DNA of 64,000 nt, taken from an uncultured Flavobacteriales bacterium. Its GTDB lineage: Bacteria; Bacteroidota; Bacteroidia; Flavobacteriales_D; Sanyastnellaceae. Positions 17,305 through 25,899 of this stretch are shown in pieces. The position numbers were made by a program, and so were the translations under genes. The stretch's first letter is position 1. Each line of letters opens with the position of its first letter. Location of the stretch: assembly GCA_905478325.1 (NCBI GenBank), contig CAJQIB010000008.1, forward strand, positions 62,001 through 126,000, written 5' to 3'. A model generated the notes under the pieces. It was not told the DNA's origin. It made no database searches and saw nothing but the letters and a program-made list of their open reading frames with translations.

Positions 17305-18855
17305 TCAAACGGCCAACTCTTCTCCGAGCTTATTGTAGAGGTGGTATTCGAGCAATTCAAGTGAAGAATTTGATTCCACGTGAATTTTTACATCATACTT
17401 TCTCTGCCAAGCCCGTAGAATCGACTTGATCCATCCTTGTTTGATGTACGATTCTACCATCGGATGAAGCATAATCGTCAGACGACGATGCCCTTCACCC
17501 TCAACGAGGTAGCTAATGCTGTTTTCGATGGTGTCGGTCACGAGAATTGAAGACTGAACAGCTCCCGTACCTGAGCACGTTGGACACTTTTCAGAAGTCT
17601 TAATCGTCGCCACTGGCCGAACCCTTTGTCGTGTCATCTCAACCACACCAAATCGGCTAGGAGCTAAGATGTTATGCTTGGCCTTGTCAGCTTGCATCGC
17701 CTCCTTGAGCGCATCTGTCAGTTGCTTGTTGTGCTCTCGCTTCGCCATATCGATGAAATCGATACAGATGATGCCTCCCATGTCACGCAACCTCAAAATG
17801 CGCGCAATTTCACTCACACACTCAAGATTGGTCTGAAGTGCATTCTCTTCTTGATCCTTCGCTCCCGCTTTCCGTCCACCACTGTTCACGTCAATAACGT
17901 GCATGGCTTCTGTTTGCTCAACGATCAAATAGGCTCCACTCTTGAGGTTCACCTGAGTACTAAACGCCGCCTTAATCTGACGATGAATGGAAAGCGTATT
18001 GAACAAATCCTTGTCCTTACTCACACTCACGATTCCTTCTTTATCAGGAGCAATCGCATGCAAATAGGTCTTCACTTCATCCGCAAGGATTGCATCGTTG
18101 ACACGGATGTTGGTACAATCCGCTGTCAATACATCCCGCAAAACAGCACTCGTTTTGTTCAATTCGCCCAAAACACGCTTTCCAGGCTTGGCATTCTTCA
18201 ATCGCTTGTGCAATTCAGCCCAACGATTTACCAAATCCTCCAAATCTGTATGCAAGTCAGCAGCTCCTTTTTCTTCAGCGACCGTACGCACAATGATTCC
18301 GAAGCCCGGAGGCCGAATACTCTGCATCAGTCGCTTCAAACGGGTACGCTCCTTCTCGCCCTTAATTCTTCCTGATAGAGAAACCTTTTCACTAAACGGA
18401 ACCAAAACCAAATAACGCCCGGGCAAAGTCACCTCCGCCGTTAATCGGGGCCCTTTGGAGCTTATCGGTTCTTTCGAAACTTGTACCAACACCAATTGGG
18501 AAGAAGACACTTCGTCTTTGATCTTCCCGCGTTTGTCAATCTCCGCTTCTCGCTTAAAGTTTCCCAAATCTGCAACGGGCTGTTTCCCTTGCATTACGCG
18601 CTTTACATACTGCTGCTGGGTCCGATAGTATGGCCCCAAATCCAAGTAATGTAAAAAAGCATCCCGCTCATGACCCACGTCTACAAAAGCCGCGTTCAAA
18701 CTAGGCAATACTTTCCTTACACGGCCGAGAAAAATATCTCCAACCGCAAACCCATTGCTGCCTTGATCCCGATGTAACTCAACGAGTTGTCCATCTTCCA
18801 TCAAGGCAATCTCCACCTCACCCGAGATGGAATTGATTACCAATTCTTTGCTCAC
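17305..18855 (-). CDS. rng: Ribonuclease G/E family endoribonuclease
   Basis: A ~516-residue RNase G-type enzyme for rRNA maturation and mRNA turnover. An S1 RNA-binding domain (VGDIFLGRVRKV..., ~38-125) is followed by the catalytic core with VDVNSGGRKAG and CIDFIDM, which hold the metal-binding Asp residues, and the Zn-link CPTCSGTG. No long C-terminal scaffold is present, so it is RNase G-like. The start is most likely GTG 18855 (VSKELVINS, matching family N-termini S.ELIINA); a GTG at 18909 would read through a hairpin. It lies downstream of the ribosomal miniprotein gene. Confidence 0.93.
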   Translation of the reverse strand: MSKELVINSISGEVEIALMEDGQLVELHRDQGSNGFAVGDIFLGRVRKVLPSLNAAFVDVGHERDAFLHYLDLGPYYRTQQQYVKRVMQGKQPVADLGNFKREAEIDKRGKIKDEVSSSQLVLVQVSKEPISSKGPRLTAEVTLPGRYLVLVPFSEKVSLSGRIKGEKERTRLKRLMQSIRPPGFGIIVRTVAEEKGAADLHTDLEDLVNRWAELHKRLKNAKPGKRVLGELNKTSAVLRDVLTADCTNIRVNDAILADEVKTYLHAIAPDKEGIVSVSKDKDLFNTLSIHRQIKAAFSTQVNLKSGAYLIVEQTEAMHVIDVNSGGRKAGAKDQEENALQTNLECVSEIARILRLRDMGGIICIDFIDMAKREHNKQLTDALKEAMQADKAKHNILAPSRFGVVEMTRQRVRPVATIKTSEKCPTCSGTGAVQSSILVTDTIENSISYLVEGEGHRRLTIMLHPMVESYIKQGWIKSILRAWQRKYDVKIHVESNSSLELLEYHLYNKLGEELAV

Positions 18856-18887
18856 GCAGGAACTGGATGAAACGCAAGGAAGCGCCC

Positions 18888-18920
18888 CATTCGGGTGAGC
18901 ACTATGCACTCACCCGAATG
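18888..18920 (-). promoter_or_regulatory. Perfect 12-bp hairpin between the ribosomal miniprotein gene and rng
   Basis: Arms 18888-18899 (CATTCGGGTGAG) and 18909-18920 pair perfectly around a 9-nt loop. It starts 2 nt past the miniprotein stop and ends 32 nt before the rng GTG. No U-run follows on the minus strand, so a simple terminator is unlikely. An rng 5'-UTR control hairpin, an RNase processing site, or a protective 3' end for the upstream mRNA would all fit. Confidence 0.55.
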
Positions 18921-18922
18921 AA

Positions 18923-19012
18923 TCACTTCTTCTTGTGCCGATTTTTGCGCAATCTTTTCTTCCGCTTGTGCGTCGACATCTTATGACGCTTCCGTTTTTT
19001 ACCGCTTGGCAT
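18923..19012 (-). CDS. 29-residue AURKAIP1/COX24-type ribosomal miniprotein (bL38-like)
   Basis: An ORF of 29 codons plus stop, reading MPSGKKRKRHKMSTHKRKKR then LRKNRHKKK: over half Lys/Arg/His. It matches the tiny AURKAIP1/COX24-domain protein conserved across Bacteroidota, which I recall being found on the Flavobacterium ribosome (named bL38) and whose mitochondrial relative is mS38. It is easily missed because of its size. Context supports it: it sits between a TPR gene and rng on the same strand. The ATG is 19012-19010; the TPR gene stop lies just upstream (19024). Confidence 0.88.
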   Translation of the reverse strand: MPSGKKRKRHKMSTHKRKKRLRKNRHKKK

Positions 19013-19023
19013 GATCGTTAAAT

Positions 19024-19638
19024 TTATTCGTTTGATCCAGAGGACTCTCCGGATTCTAATCGTGTGATAAAGTCCAAAACTCGGGCAGAGATAATCGTAT
19101 CCGGGGCATAAGGTAAGTATTGCTGGTAACGAATCACAGCCGCTTCCGTTTTGCCCATTGCTTCATAGCAACGTGCTGTAAAGAAAAGACCATTGGTATA
19201 GGTGTCATCCGCATCCATGCACGCTTCAAAACCAACAACAGCTCGGTCATATGCTCCCTCCTCCATATCCAACATGGCCAATTGCCATGTAGCTTCAACG
19301 TGACCTGGCTCAATCATCAACGCTTCGCTAAAACGCTCACGCGCTTTATCCAGCTGACCTGACTGAATACCAAAAACCCCTAACCAAACCACAGCATCGA
19401 CTTCGGGTTCCTCTTGCTCGGCTAGAGCACGCAACTCCAAAATACCCTCCATCGGGTTGGCTCCAGAAACTTTTTCCACTGCAATCGCAACAGGGTCATC
19501 CGACAAAGCAGCATCCGCTGAAGCCATCTCTGTCATTGCAGGCGCAGCAGATTCAGGCTGCCTTGGCATCCAGAGCACAAACGCAATCAGCGCTGCACCA
19601 ATAATAACGGTAGCTATTTGCCCTGTCTTATTGCGCAT
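19024..19638 (-). CDS. Membrane-anchored tetratricopeptide-repeat protein
   Basis: A ~204-residue protein with one N-terminal transmembrane segment (residues ~7-24, IATVIIGAALIAFVLWM) and a periplasm-facing domain with about three TPR units (for example VVWLGVFGIQSGQLDKARER and ATWQLAMLDMEEGAYDRAV). The true ATG is 19638 (MRNKTGQIA), 3 nt after the HU stop; a TTG just upstream is not needed. It lies in the HU-TPR-miniprotein-rng operon. TPRs suggest a protein-protein scaffold; the partner is unknown. Confidence 0.8.
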   Translation of the reverse strand: MRNKTGQIATVIIGAALIAFVLWMPRQPESAAPAMTEMASADAALSDDPVAIAVEKVSGANPMEGILELRALAEQEEPEVDAVVWLGVFGIQSGQLDKARERFSEALMIEPGHVEATWQLAMLDMEEGAYDRAVVGFEACMDADDTYTNGLFFTARCYEAMGKTEAAVIRYQQYLPYAPDTIISARVLDFITRLESGESSGSNE

Positions 19639-19641
19639 CAA

Positions 19642-19932
19642 TTATTTGACTTTGACTTGTGTCTTAACGTTTTCCACAAACTCTTTCGCTGGCTTAAACG
19701 ATGGAATATTGTGAGCGGGAATCTGAATCGATTGCTTCGCTAAAATATTACGTCCTGTTTTGGCCGCCCGCGTTTTGACTACAAAACTGCCAAAACCACG
19801 TAGATAAACATTCTCACCCGACTCTAAACCGTCGCGTATAGAGCGCATAAATGCTTCAACCGTCGATTGAACATCGTGCTTTTCCATCCCTGTTTGCTCG
19901 GCAATTTTGCCAACAATATCTGCTTTCGTCAT
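19642..19932 (-). CDS. HU/IHF-family DNA-binding protein
   Basis: A 96-residue histone-like protein that bends and compacts DNA. The start MTKADIVGKIAEQTGM is typical; the beta-arm region has RGFGSF (~45-50), then a GRNILAKQSIQIPAHNIPSFKPAKEF segment (family signature GRNP..G..I.IPA, here with A-K-Q replacing the usual P/G). It heads a minus-strand operon with the TPR gene (3 nt gap). A promoter with an exact -7 box lies 59 nt upstream of the start. It is divergent from mutY. Confidence 0.92.
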   Translation of the reverse strand: MTKADIVGKIAEQTGMEKHDVQSTVEAFMRSIRDGLESGENVYLRGFGSFVVKTRAAKTGRNILAKQSIQIPAHNIPSFKPAKEFVENVKTQVKVK

Positions 19933-19990
19933 CTTGCTTTACTACGTTTGTCTGTCTCAAAAAAAGAAACCCTATTCTCGTTTAGGGGTG

Positions 19991-20020
19991 CAAAAATACG
20001 TCGAATGACCTGAATACGAA
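19991..20020 (-). promoter_or_regulatory. Promoter of the HU operon
   Basis: Minus-strand TTC at 20020-20018 (one base from TTG), spacer 19, exact -7 box TATTTTTG at 19998-19991. The predicted start is near 19987, giving a leader of about 55 nt before the HU ATG. Confidence 0.55.
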
Positions 20021-20026
20021 ACCTTC

Positions 20027-21139
20027 ATGCATCCCAAAACAGCTTTTTCCGATGACGCGGTCCAAATGATGCCTCGAAGAGAACTTCACGAGTGGTATTT
20101 GAAGCATGAACGCCCCCTCCCGTGGAGGGAAAATCCCCGCCCATATGAAACCTGGCTCTGCGAGGTTATTATGCAGCAAACCCGCATCGATCAAGGGACT
20201 GCTTACTGGCAGAAGTTCGTAAATCGATGGCCTGACTTTCGTTCATTGGCCAACGCAAGTGTTGACGACGTTTTAAAAGAATGGCAAGGACTTGGTTATT
20301 ACAGTCGAGCTCGAAATTTGCACAAAACAGCTCAAATTATCCATACAGACTTCCCAAATAGCCACCCAACAGCGCTTAACGACTGGTTATCCATGCCCGG
20401 CATAGGCCCATATACTGCCGCAGCCATCTGTTCAATCTGTTTTGACACCCCTGTGGCGGCAATCGACGGAAATGTGTTGCGCGTACTGAGTCGGTTTTTG
20501 GGGATTCACGAACCAATCGATCGGCCATCGGGCAGAAAACCGCTGGAAGAATTTGCGAACGCTTGGGTAGACCCTGAAAATCCCGGAAGGCACAATCAAG
20601 CGATTATGGAATTGGGCGCGCTGACCTGCACTCCTCATGCACCGGACTGTGCAAATTGCCCTTTGCAAAATGCGTGTGCGAGCCAGCAGATGCCCCATGA
20701 AAAAGGAAATATACCACCGTTCAAACAAGGCAAAACCAAGGTGCTCGATGTCGCGTTGAACTTCCACGTGATTGTTCATGACAAGCGTGTTCTGATGTGT
20801 AAACGGCCTGACAACGGTGTTTGGGGAGGCCTCTGGGCCTTTCCGTCAGCAGAGCACCCCTTTCAGAATCAAGCGGAGCCCTTCGATGTCCCTGAAGCAT
20901 TGGGAAACCAACTGGTAGCGAAGGGACCCTGCGGATCACCCGTCAAGCACCTTCTGAGCCACCGGAGGCTGCATGTACAGTTTTGGCTTTGGGAAAGCCC
21001 TCTCAAAAACACGTCCAATCTGGGCGATTGGAAAACATGGGAGGACGCCGAGGCACTTGCCCTTCCAAGGGTCCTCGAGCGCTCTTGGGAAGATGTGAAG
21101 AAATCAGCTTCGCAGAACGCGTCTACAACCACTGCTTGA
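20027..21139 (+). CDS. mutY: A/G-specific adenine DNA glycosylase
   Basis: A 370-residue glycosylase that removes adenine mispaired with 8-oxoguanine. Glu46 (LCEVIMQQT) and Asp147 (AAIDGNV) are the catalytic pair; the helix-hairpin-helix is MPGIGPYTAAAI; the 4Fe-4S ligands are C201, C208, C211 and C217 with the exact C-x6-C-x2-C-x5-C spacing. The C-terminal third is the NUDIX-like domain that reads 8-oxoG (FHVIVHDKRVLMCKR...GLWAFP). It is divergent from HU and 14 nt upstream of ssb, the usual mutY-ssb-gldE-gldD order of Bacteroidota. Confidence 0.96.
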   Translation: MHPKTAFSDDAVQMMPRRELHEWYLKHERPLPWRENPRPYETWLCEVIMQQTRIDQGTAYWQKFVNRWPDFRSLANASVDDVLKEWQGLGYYSRARNLHKTAQIIHTDFPNSHPTALNDWLSMPGIGPYTAAAICSICFDTPVAAIDGNVLRVLSRFLGIHEPIDRPSGRKPLEEFANAWVDPENPGRHNQAIMELGALTCTPHAPDCANCPLQNACASQQMPHEKGNIPPFKQGKTKVLDVALNFHVIVHDKRVLMCKRPDNGVWGGLWAFPSAEHPFQNQAEPFDVPEALGNQLVAKGPCGSPVKHLLSHRRLHVQFWLWESPLKNTSNLGDWKTWEDAEALALPRVLERSWEDVKKSASQNASTTTA

Positions 21140-21141
21140 CG

Positions 21142-21149
21142 TAAATTTG
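21142..21149 (+). promoter_or_regulatory. -7 promoter box of ssb, implying a leaderless mRNA
   Basis: TAAATTTG matches TAnnTTTG exactly and ends 4 nt before the ssb ATG (21154). No convincing -33 TTG is seen at the usual spacing. It would allow ssb-gldE-gldD to be transcribed apart from mutY. Confidence 0.45.
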
Positions 21150-21153
21150 ATTC

Positions 21154-21672
21154 ATGGCTGGAGTCAACAAAGTAATCTTGGTAGGCAACTTGGGCAAGGA
21201 CCCTGAGATGCGCTATACCCCAAACGGAGTTCCCGTTTGCTCATTCCCAATGGCAACGTCCGAATCATACAAAGACCGCAATTCTGGAGAGCGTATTACG
21301 CAAACCGAATGGCACAACATTGTGATTTGGAGAGGCATGGCCGAAACAGCTGAAAAGTATCTTCATAAAGGTTCTCAAGTCTTCATTGAGGGTAAAATCA
21401 AAACCCGTTCATGGGAAGACCAGTCAGGGCAAAAACGATACACGACAGAGATCATCGCTGACGTCATGCAATTGCTCGATCGTCCCGGAACTGGTGGCGC
21501 TGGCGCTTCAGAGAGCCAGGCATCCATGAAGCCCGCTGCTCAAGTCCAAGCGGCAGAAAGCAATTCTTCAGACCCGGCTCCCGATCATGACGCAAGTGCC
21601 GTAACGGCCTCTGCAACACCAGCTCACGTGGCGAGCGCTCCTGAAGGCGATGCATCAGACCTGCCATTTTGA
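21154..21672 (+). CDS. ssb: Single-stranded DNA-binding protein
   Basis: A 172-residue SSB. Residues 1-110 form the OB fold (start [44 protein letters not shown]). A Ala/Ser/Glu-rich disordered linker follows, and the acidic tip ends in DLPF, the tail that binds repair and replication partners. Length is normal. It sits between mutY and gldE. Confidence 0.97.
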   Translation: MAGVNKVILVGNLGKDPEMRYTPNGVPVCSFPMATSESYKDRNSGERITQTEWHNIVIWRGMAETAEKYLHKGSQVFIEGKIKTRSWEDQSGQKRYTTEIIADVMQLLDRPGTGGAGASESQASMKPAAQVQAAESNSSDPAPDHDASAVTASATPAHVASAPEGDASDLPF

Positions 21673-21700
21673 GGGAATTGATTGATTTGAAAACCCAACT

Positions 21701-23053
21701 GTGAGCGTCCTACTCTCGCTTTTCTTTTCTGCTAACTCGTGGGCACTTATGGACTTTGTACCCATTGGAGCGATTGCCGTCCTCCTTCTTTTAAGTGCCT
21801 TGATCTCTGGCTCTGAGGTGGCCTTTTTTAGTCTCTCTCCCGCCGACTTGCAGGATCTTGAAAGCGCAAGAGACCAAGAGCAGTCCGTCAAAGCCCAAAG
21901 GGTCCTCGAGCTGCTTGAAAAACCTGATTCTGTTCGGGCCCCGAGGCATTTATTGGCGACCATTTTGGTATTAAATAACGTGATCAACATTGTCATTATT
22001 TTGATCTCAACACTGGTCATGGAACGCTTTTTTCCTTCATCCGAAATGGAAGAATGGATGAAGTGGACACTTCATATTGGCGCGGTTACTTTCTTGATTT
22101 TACTCTTCGGAGAAGTCATTCCTAAAGTCTATTCCTCAACCAATCGCGTTCAATTTGCGCAATTCATGGCCGGGCCGCTGATCATCGCCAGGAACATACT
22201 CACCCCTGTTTGGAGGCCACTCGTGAGACTTGGAGGTTGGGTCAGCCGTCGTGTTGAAGTTCCCTCCAAAGACCTTTCCATGGAGGATCTCGAACAAGCT
22301 CTTCAACTCACCGATGATGACGACCGCTCAGATGAAGAGCAGCGAATTCTCGAAGGGATTGTCGCATTAGGTAGCAAAGACGCCAAACAGGTCATGACCG
22401 CACGAACGGACATGGAGTCCATTTCAACGGATGACACCTGGAATCAATTGCGCGCACAAATCATTGAATCTGGCTATTCCCGAATACCTGTTCACGAAGG
22501 ATCGCAAGACGAGATTCAAGGGATCTTGCATGTCAAGGACTTGCTCCCCCATTTGAATGAACAGGAGTTGGATTGGCAAACGCATGTACGCCCGGCCTAC
22601 TTCGTTCCTGAGAACAAGAAGATTGACGATTTGATGCGGGAGTTTCAAGAGAGACGGACCCACATCGCTATTGTTGTAGACGAATATGGCGGCACGAGCG
22701 GGGTGATCACCCTCGAGGATATCATCGAAGAAATTGTGGGTGAAATTTCGGACGAGTTCGATGCCGAAGAGATTGCGTATTCTCGATTGGACGAGCAGAC
22801 CTTCATCATTGAAGCGAAAACAGCACTGATCGATGTCTACCGAATTCTTGATATGGAAGACCAACCTTGGGAAGCGGTTAAAGGTGAAAGCGATACGTTG
22901 GGGGGATTCATTACTGAGCAAGCAGGACGGATTTTAAGGACCGGTGAATTCATTGTTTTTGAAAAGGTGGAATTAAAAGTTGATGCGGCAACACCGCGCA
23001 AATTGATGCGGATTAAAATTTCTCTGCCTGAAGATTTCAAGCGTGATGAATAG
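21701..23053 (+). CDS. gldE: Gliding motility-associated protein GldE (CNNM/CBS family)
   Basis: A 450-residue membrane protein with a DUF21 (CNNM) domain (several membrane spans in residues ~20-165, with LLSALISGSEVAFFSLSP), a CBS pair (~215-350; DEYGGTSGVITLEDIIEEIVGEI) and a C-terminal CorC_HlyC transporter-associated domain. Flavobacterium GldE supports GldD and gliding/type 9 secretion; its biochemical activity is unknown, with CNNM relatives linked to Mg export. Context decides between paralogues: it lies between ssb and gldD and overlaps gldD. The GTG at 21701 adds a hydrophobic N-terminus; an ATG ~30 codons later is an alternative. Confidence 0.88.
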   Translation: MSVLLSLFFSANSWALMDFVPIGAIAVLLLLSALISGSEVAFFSLSPADLQDLESARDQEQSVKAQRVLELLEKPDSVRAPRHLLATILVLNNVINIVIILISTLVMERFFPSSEMEEWMKWTLHIGAVTFLILLFGEVIPKVYSSTNRVQFAQFMAGPLIIARNILTPVWRPLVRLGGWVSRRVEVPSKDLSMEDLEQALQLTDDDDRSDEEQRILEGIVALGSKDAKQVMTARTDMESISTDDTWNQLRAQIIESGYSRIPVHEGSQDEIQGILHVKDLLPHLNEQELDWQTHVRPAYFVPENKKIDDLMREFQERRTHIAIVVDEYGGTSGVITLEDIIEEIVGEISDEFDAEEIAYSRLDEQTFIIEAKTALIDVYRILDMEDQPWEAVKGESDTLGGFITEQAGRILRTGEFIVFEKVELKVDAATPRKLMRIKISLPEDFKRDE

Positions 23054-23636
23054 CATCGCAGGCCTTCATCAACTTGCTTTTTGTTTGTTAGCAGCTTTGT
23101 TCATTGGCTGCGGTGAAGACCCCCTCCCAAAGCCTAGGGGTTATTTTAGAATCGAAACACCGCCAGCGACTTACACGCCATACATCCTTCCCTGCGGGCC
23201 ACAATTCGAAGTTCCATCCCACGCAAAAATCGAGTTGATTGCTTTGGACTCCCCTGACCAAGCGTGTTGGTACAACCTCGTATTCCCCTCCTTTTCGGCA
23301 AAGTTGCATTGCACTTTAATTCGACTGCGTGACCCCGCCGACTTCATGTCTTTGGTGGACGAAGCACATCAGATGGTCTTCAGCCACGAATCTAAAACTT
23401 CAGGCATTCAGACCCATGCATTCGATCTTCCCGAGAACAAGGTGAGCGGACTGGTTTTTGATTTGGAAGGACCGGTGGCATCGCCCTTGCAATTTTTTGC
23501 TTCAGACAGTACAACCCATTTTTTACGAGGGTCCCTGTATTTCCAACACGTTCCAAATCCTGACAGCATCGGTCCCGCATTGGATTATGTGCGGCAAGAC
23601 ATTGTTCACATGATTGAAACCCTACAATGGAAATGA
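23046..23636 (+). CDS. gldD: Gliding motility lipoprotein GldD
   Basis: A ~196-residue lipoprotein: the signal peptide ends at the lipobox FIGC (Cys ~22), followed by the GldD-type region PKPRGYFRIETPPATY. GldD is a membrane lipoprotein needed for gliding and type 9 secretion in Flavobacterium. The ATG at 23046 overlaps the gldE stop (8 nt) and the 3' end overlaps coaX by 10 nt, so gldE-gldD-coaX are tightly coupled. Confidence 0.9.
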   Translation: MNSIAGLHQLAFCLLAALFIGCGEDPLPKPRGYFRIETPPATYTPYILPCGPQFEVPSHAKIELIALDSPDQACWYNLVFPSFSAKLHCTLIRLRDPADFMSLVDEAHQMVFSHESKTSGIQTHAFDLPENKVSGLVFDLEGPVASPLQFFASDSTTHFLRGSLYFQHVPNPDSIGPALDYVRQDIVHMIETLQWK

Positions 23637-24400
23637 AACGAGGACTTCATTGGATTCTTGACATCGGGAACACACGTACAAAATTGGCTGCGTTTCAAGA
23701 CGGTGAACTCACCGAAATCTGGGTGAATGAAGCAGCGGAACACATCGCCAATGCAGCCATTGAAGCCTTGGCATTGCCCTCCCGTATGCTCATCGCTGCA
23801 TCCGGAATGACTCCTGACTTTTGGTCAGATTGGAATGCCCGATGGAACCAGACTCATCCACATCCAGAAGCACTGATATACCTGACTTCCGCTATGAAAT
23901 TGGGATTCGATGTGCATTACGAAAGCATGGAGACCGTAGGGCTCGATCGACTGGCCAATGCTGCTGCTGTCATTCACATCGACGCCACCGCCCATTGGAT
24001 GGTGGTTGACTTGGGAACATGCCTCACAGTGGACGCTGTCGAGGACCAATCCTTCATCGGAGGTGCCATCTCTCCGGGGATTGACCTGCGTCTGCGCTCG
24101 ATGTATGCCGGCACGCATTCCCTCCCCTATCCAGAAAATTGGCGCGAGCTCGGAAATGACGGAATCGCCATGCACATTGGAAACGACACCCTCTCCAGTC
24201 TTCTTGCTGGATCCATTGGTGGAATCAACGCTGAAATTCATGGACGAATCGCTGCGTTTAAGAAACATTGGCCCGAGATCCGCGTTGCGGTAACAGGCGG
24301 AGACGCTTCTTTCTTGGAAGTCGAAGATCCAAGCCCCATTTTTGCCGACCCAAACCTCACTTGGAAGGGGTATCACCAAATTCTTCAAAGCGTTGAATAA
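23627..24400 (+). CDS. coaX: Type III pantothenate kinase
   Basis: A 257-residue ASKHA-fold kinase for the first step of coenzyme A synthesis (pantothenate to 4'-phosphopantothenate). Phosphate-binding motif LDIGNTRTK (11-19), the VGLDRLANA motif (~104-112), DLGTCLTVD (~126-134) and GGAISPGIDLR are all present. The first ATG (23627) overlaps gldD by 10 nt; a second ATG two codons on is equivalent. A coaX-OMP-TPR-lptC order follows, as I recall it from other Bacteroidota. Confidence 0.95.
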   Translation: MEMKRGLHWILDIGNTRTKLAAFQDGELTEIWVNEAAEHIANAAIEALALPSRMLIAASGMTPDFWSDWNARWNQTHPHPEALIYLTSAMKLGFDVHYESMETVGLDRLANAAAVIHIDATAHWMVVDLGTCLTVDAVEDQSFIGGAISPGIDLRLRSMYAGTHSLPYPENWRELGNDGIAMHIGNDTLSSLLAGSIGGINAEIHGRIAAFKKHWPEIRVAVTGGDASFLEVEDPSPIFADPNLTWKGYHQILQSVE

Positions 24401-24446
24401 CGTTGACCATTTACTCGTTCGCTCTGTAACTTTTGCTCAATTTGAG

Positions 24447-25889
24447 TTGCGATTTGGCACGATCAAAAATGCCTTTTCGGCGCTGGTTATGCTCCTCATG
24501 TGTGTCCCTGTGATTGGACAAAATGCGGAGCTCTCTCCCTATTCACGCTTTGGGTTTGGCCTGATTGGTTCGCTGCAATCTCCTGTCCATGCCGGCATGG
24601 GTGGAATGGAATCCGTCCTGACGACGAGCTTTCAATTCAATCCCAACAATCCCGCTTCCGCTTCCGCTTTGAGCCAAACGACATTCCAAGGCTCAGCAGT
24701 GACCACGCATTTACAAATGCGCCAGGGAGATGAAGCGAAAGCCACGGCTCTTTTCGGCTCATCGGGCCCATTGGGATTGGCCATCAAGAAGCAAGGAGGG
24801 AAAAACACACTCATCTTAGGGGTATCGCCTTTTAGCAATTCCGGATTTGCTCTCTCTCGTAATTCTGAGACAGACGGTGTCGGCAGCGTCCAAGAACGGT
24901 ACAACGGCGAGGGAGGCTTGAGTAAAGCGCACATTGGATGGGCTAGAACCATCCGCAGTCGCGGTTACGTTTCAGCAGGAGTAGCAGACAGTGTTTTGAT
25001 TCAGACCAATACATTGCATTTGGGTATTCAGACTCAATACTTGTTCGGTGCAGTAAGCCGCACATCAACATTGAATGTGATCGATCCCACATTTTTAGAC
25101 CACCGCTCTGTCATTGACATGAAGCACCGCTCCATTGCTCCTGACCTCGGCTTGATCTACAATCATCTTTTGTTTGCGCGCTACAACGATGACCTTTCAT
25201 TTGAGAAGAGTGCTTCATTGCGCATAGGTGGAAGATTTACCCCCCAGACCACCTTGTTTAGCGAGATTTCACATCTTGATGAAACAACGCAAAACCTAGG
25301 AGGCATCGACATCCCTCTGGATACAGCCCTTTACATCCCAACCGAAAGCGTTTCAGGCCAAATGCCAACTTCGTGGAATCTAGGCGCCTCCTTGATTTTT
25401 GCTCATGCCAACGGGAGACATTTAGGGGCCGGCGTAGAATACACCGAAACGCAGTGGGACCGAGTTGAATATACTGTCAAGGAGCTGGAGTCGGAGCGAG
25501 TTGAGCCAGGGTTCCACCCGACGCTTAGTCCCGATGGGATGAACTGGGTGCGGTCACGCATATTTCGCGCAGGCGCTGAATGGACTTTAGGCAACACCGA
25601 ACAAAGACATCCAACATGGGGGAAAGCCAACTACCGGATCGGAATCTCGTTCATCCAACAGCCTTACCAAATTGAGGGCTCTCAACTCGTGTCACGAACT
25701 GTTTCAGGTGGGTTTAGCTTGCCTTTGATTGGGAGCCGTTCTATGAGTCGTCTGCACTTCGGCATGGAACTTGGAGAGCGGTATACAGAAGACGCTGGTC
25801 TCAACGAAAACTTCACTCGAATACACATTGGATTTTCGTTGATGCCGTTCTTCAAGAACAACTGGTTGAGAGAACGTTTGTACGATTGA
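24447..25889 (+). CDS. Outer-membrane beta-barrel protein (FadL-like fold likely)
   Basis: A ~480-residue exported protein conserved after coaX in Bacteroidota. A signal peptide ends at VIGQ and the mature N-terminus SPYSRFGFGLIG...HAGMGGM....NPNNPASASAL resembles the N-terminal plug region of FadL/PorV-type barrels. The rest alternates polar and hydrophobic residues with many Gly/aromatic strand ends and a strand-like C-terminus. The start is uncertain: TTG 24447 gives a full signal peptide (MRFGTIKNAFSALVMLLM...), ATG 24489 a shortened one. Function is unknown; hydrophobic-compound uptake or surface assembly are guesses. Confidence 0.7.
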   Translation: MRFGTIKNAFSALVMLLMCVPVIGQNAELSPYSRFGFGLIGSLQSPVHAGMGGMESVLTTSFQFNPNNPASASALSQTTFQGSAVTTHLQMRQGDEAKATALFGSSGPLGLAIKKQGGKNTLILGVSPFSNSGFALSRNSETDGVGSVQERYNGEGGLSKAHIGWARTIRSRGYVSAGVADSVLIQTNTLHLGIQTQYLFGAVSRTSTLNVIDPTFLDHRSVIDMKHRSIAPDLGLIYNHLLFARYNDDLSFEKSASLRIGGRFTPQTTLFSEISHLDETTQNLGGIDIPLDTALYIPTESVSGQMPTSWNLGASLIFAHANGRHLGAGVEYTETQWDRVEYTVKELESERVEPGFHPTLSPDGMNWVRSRIFRAGAEWTLGNTEQRHPTWGKANYRIGISFIQQPYQIEGSQLVSRTVSGGFSLPLIGSRSMSRLHFGMELGERYTEDAGLNENFTRIHIGFSLMPFFKNNWLRERLYD

Positions 25890-25899
25890 ACAGAGAAAG

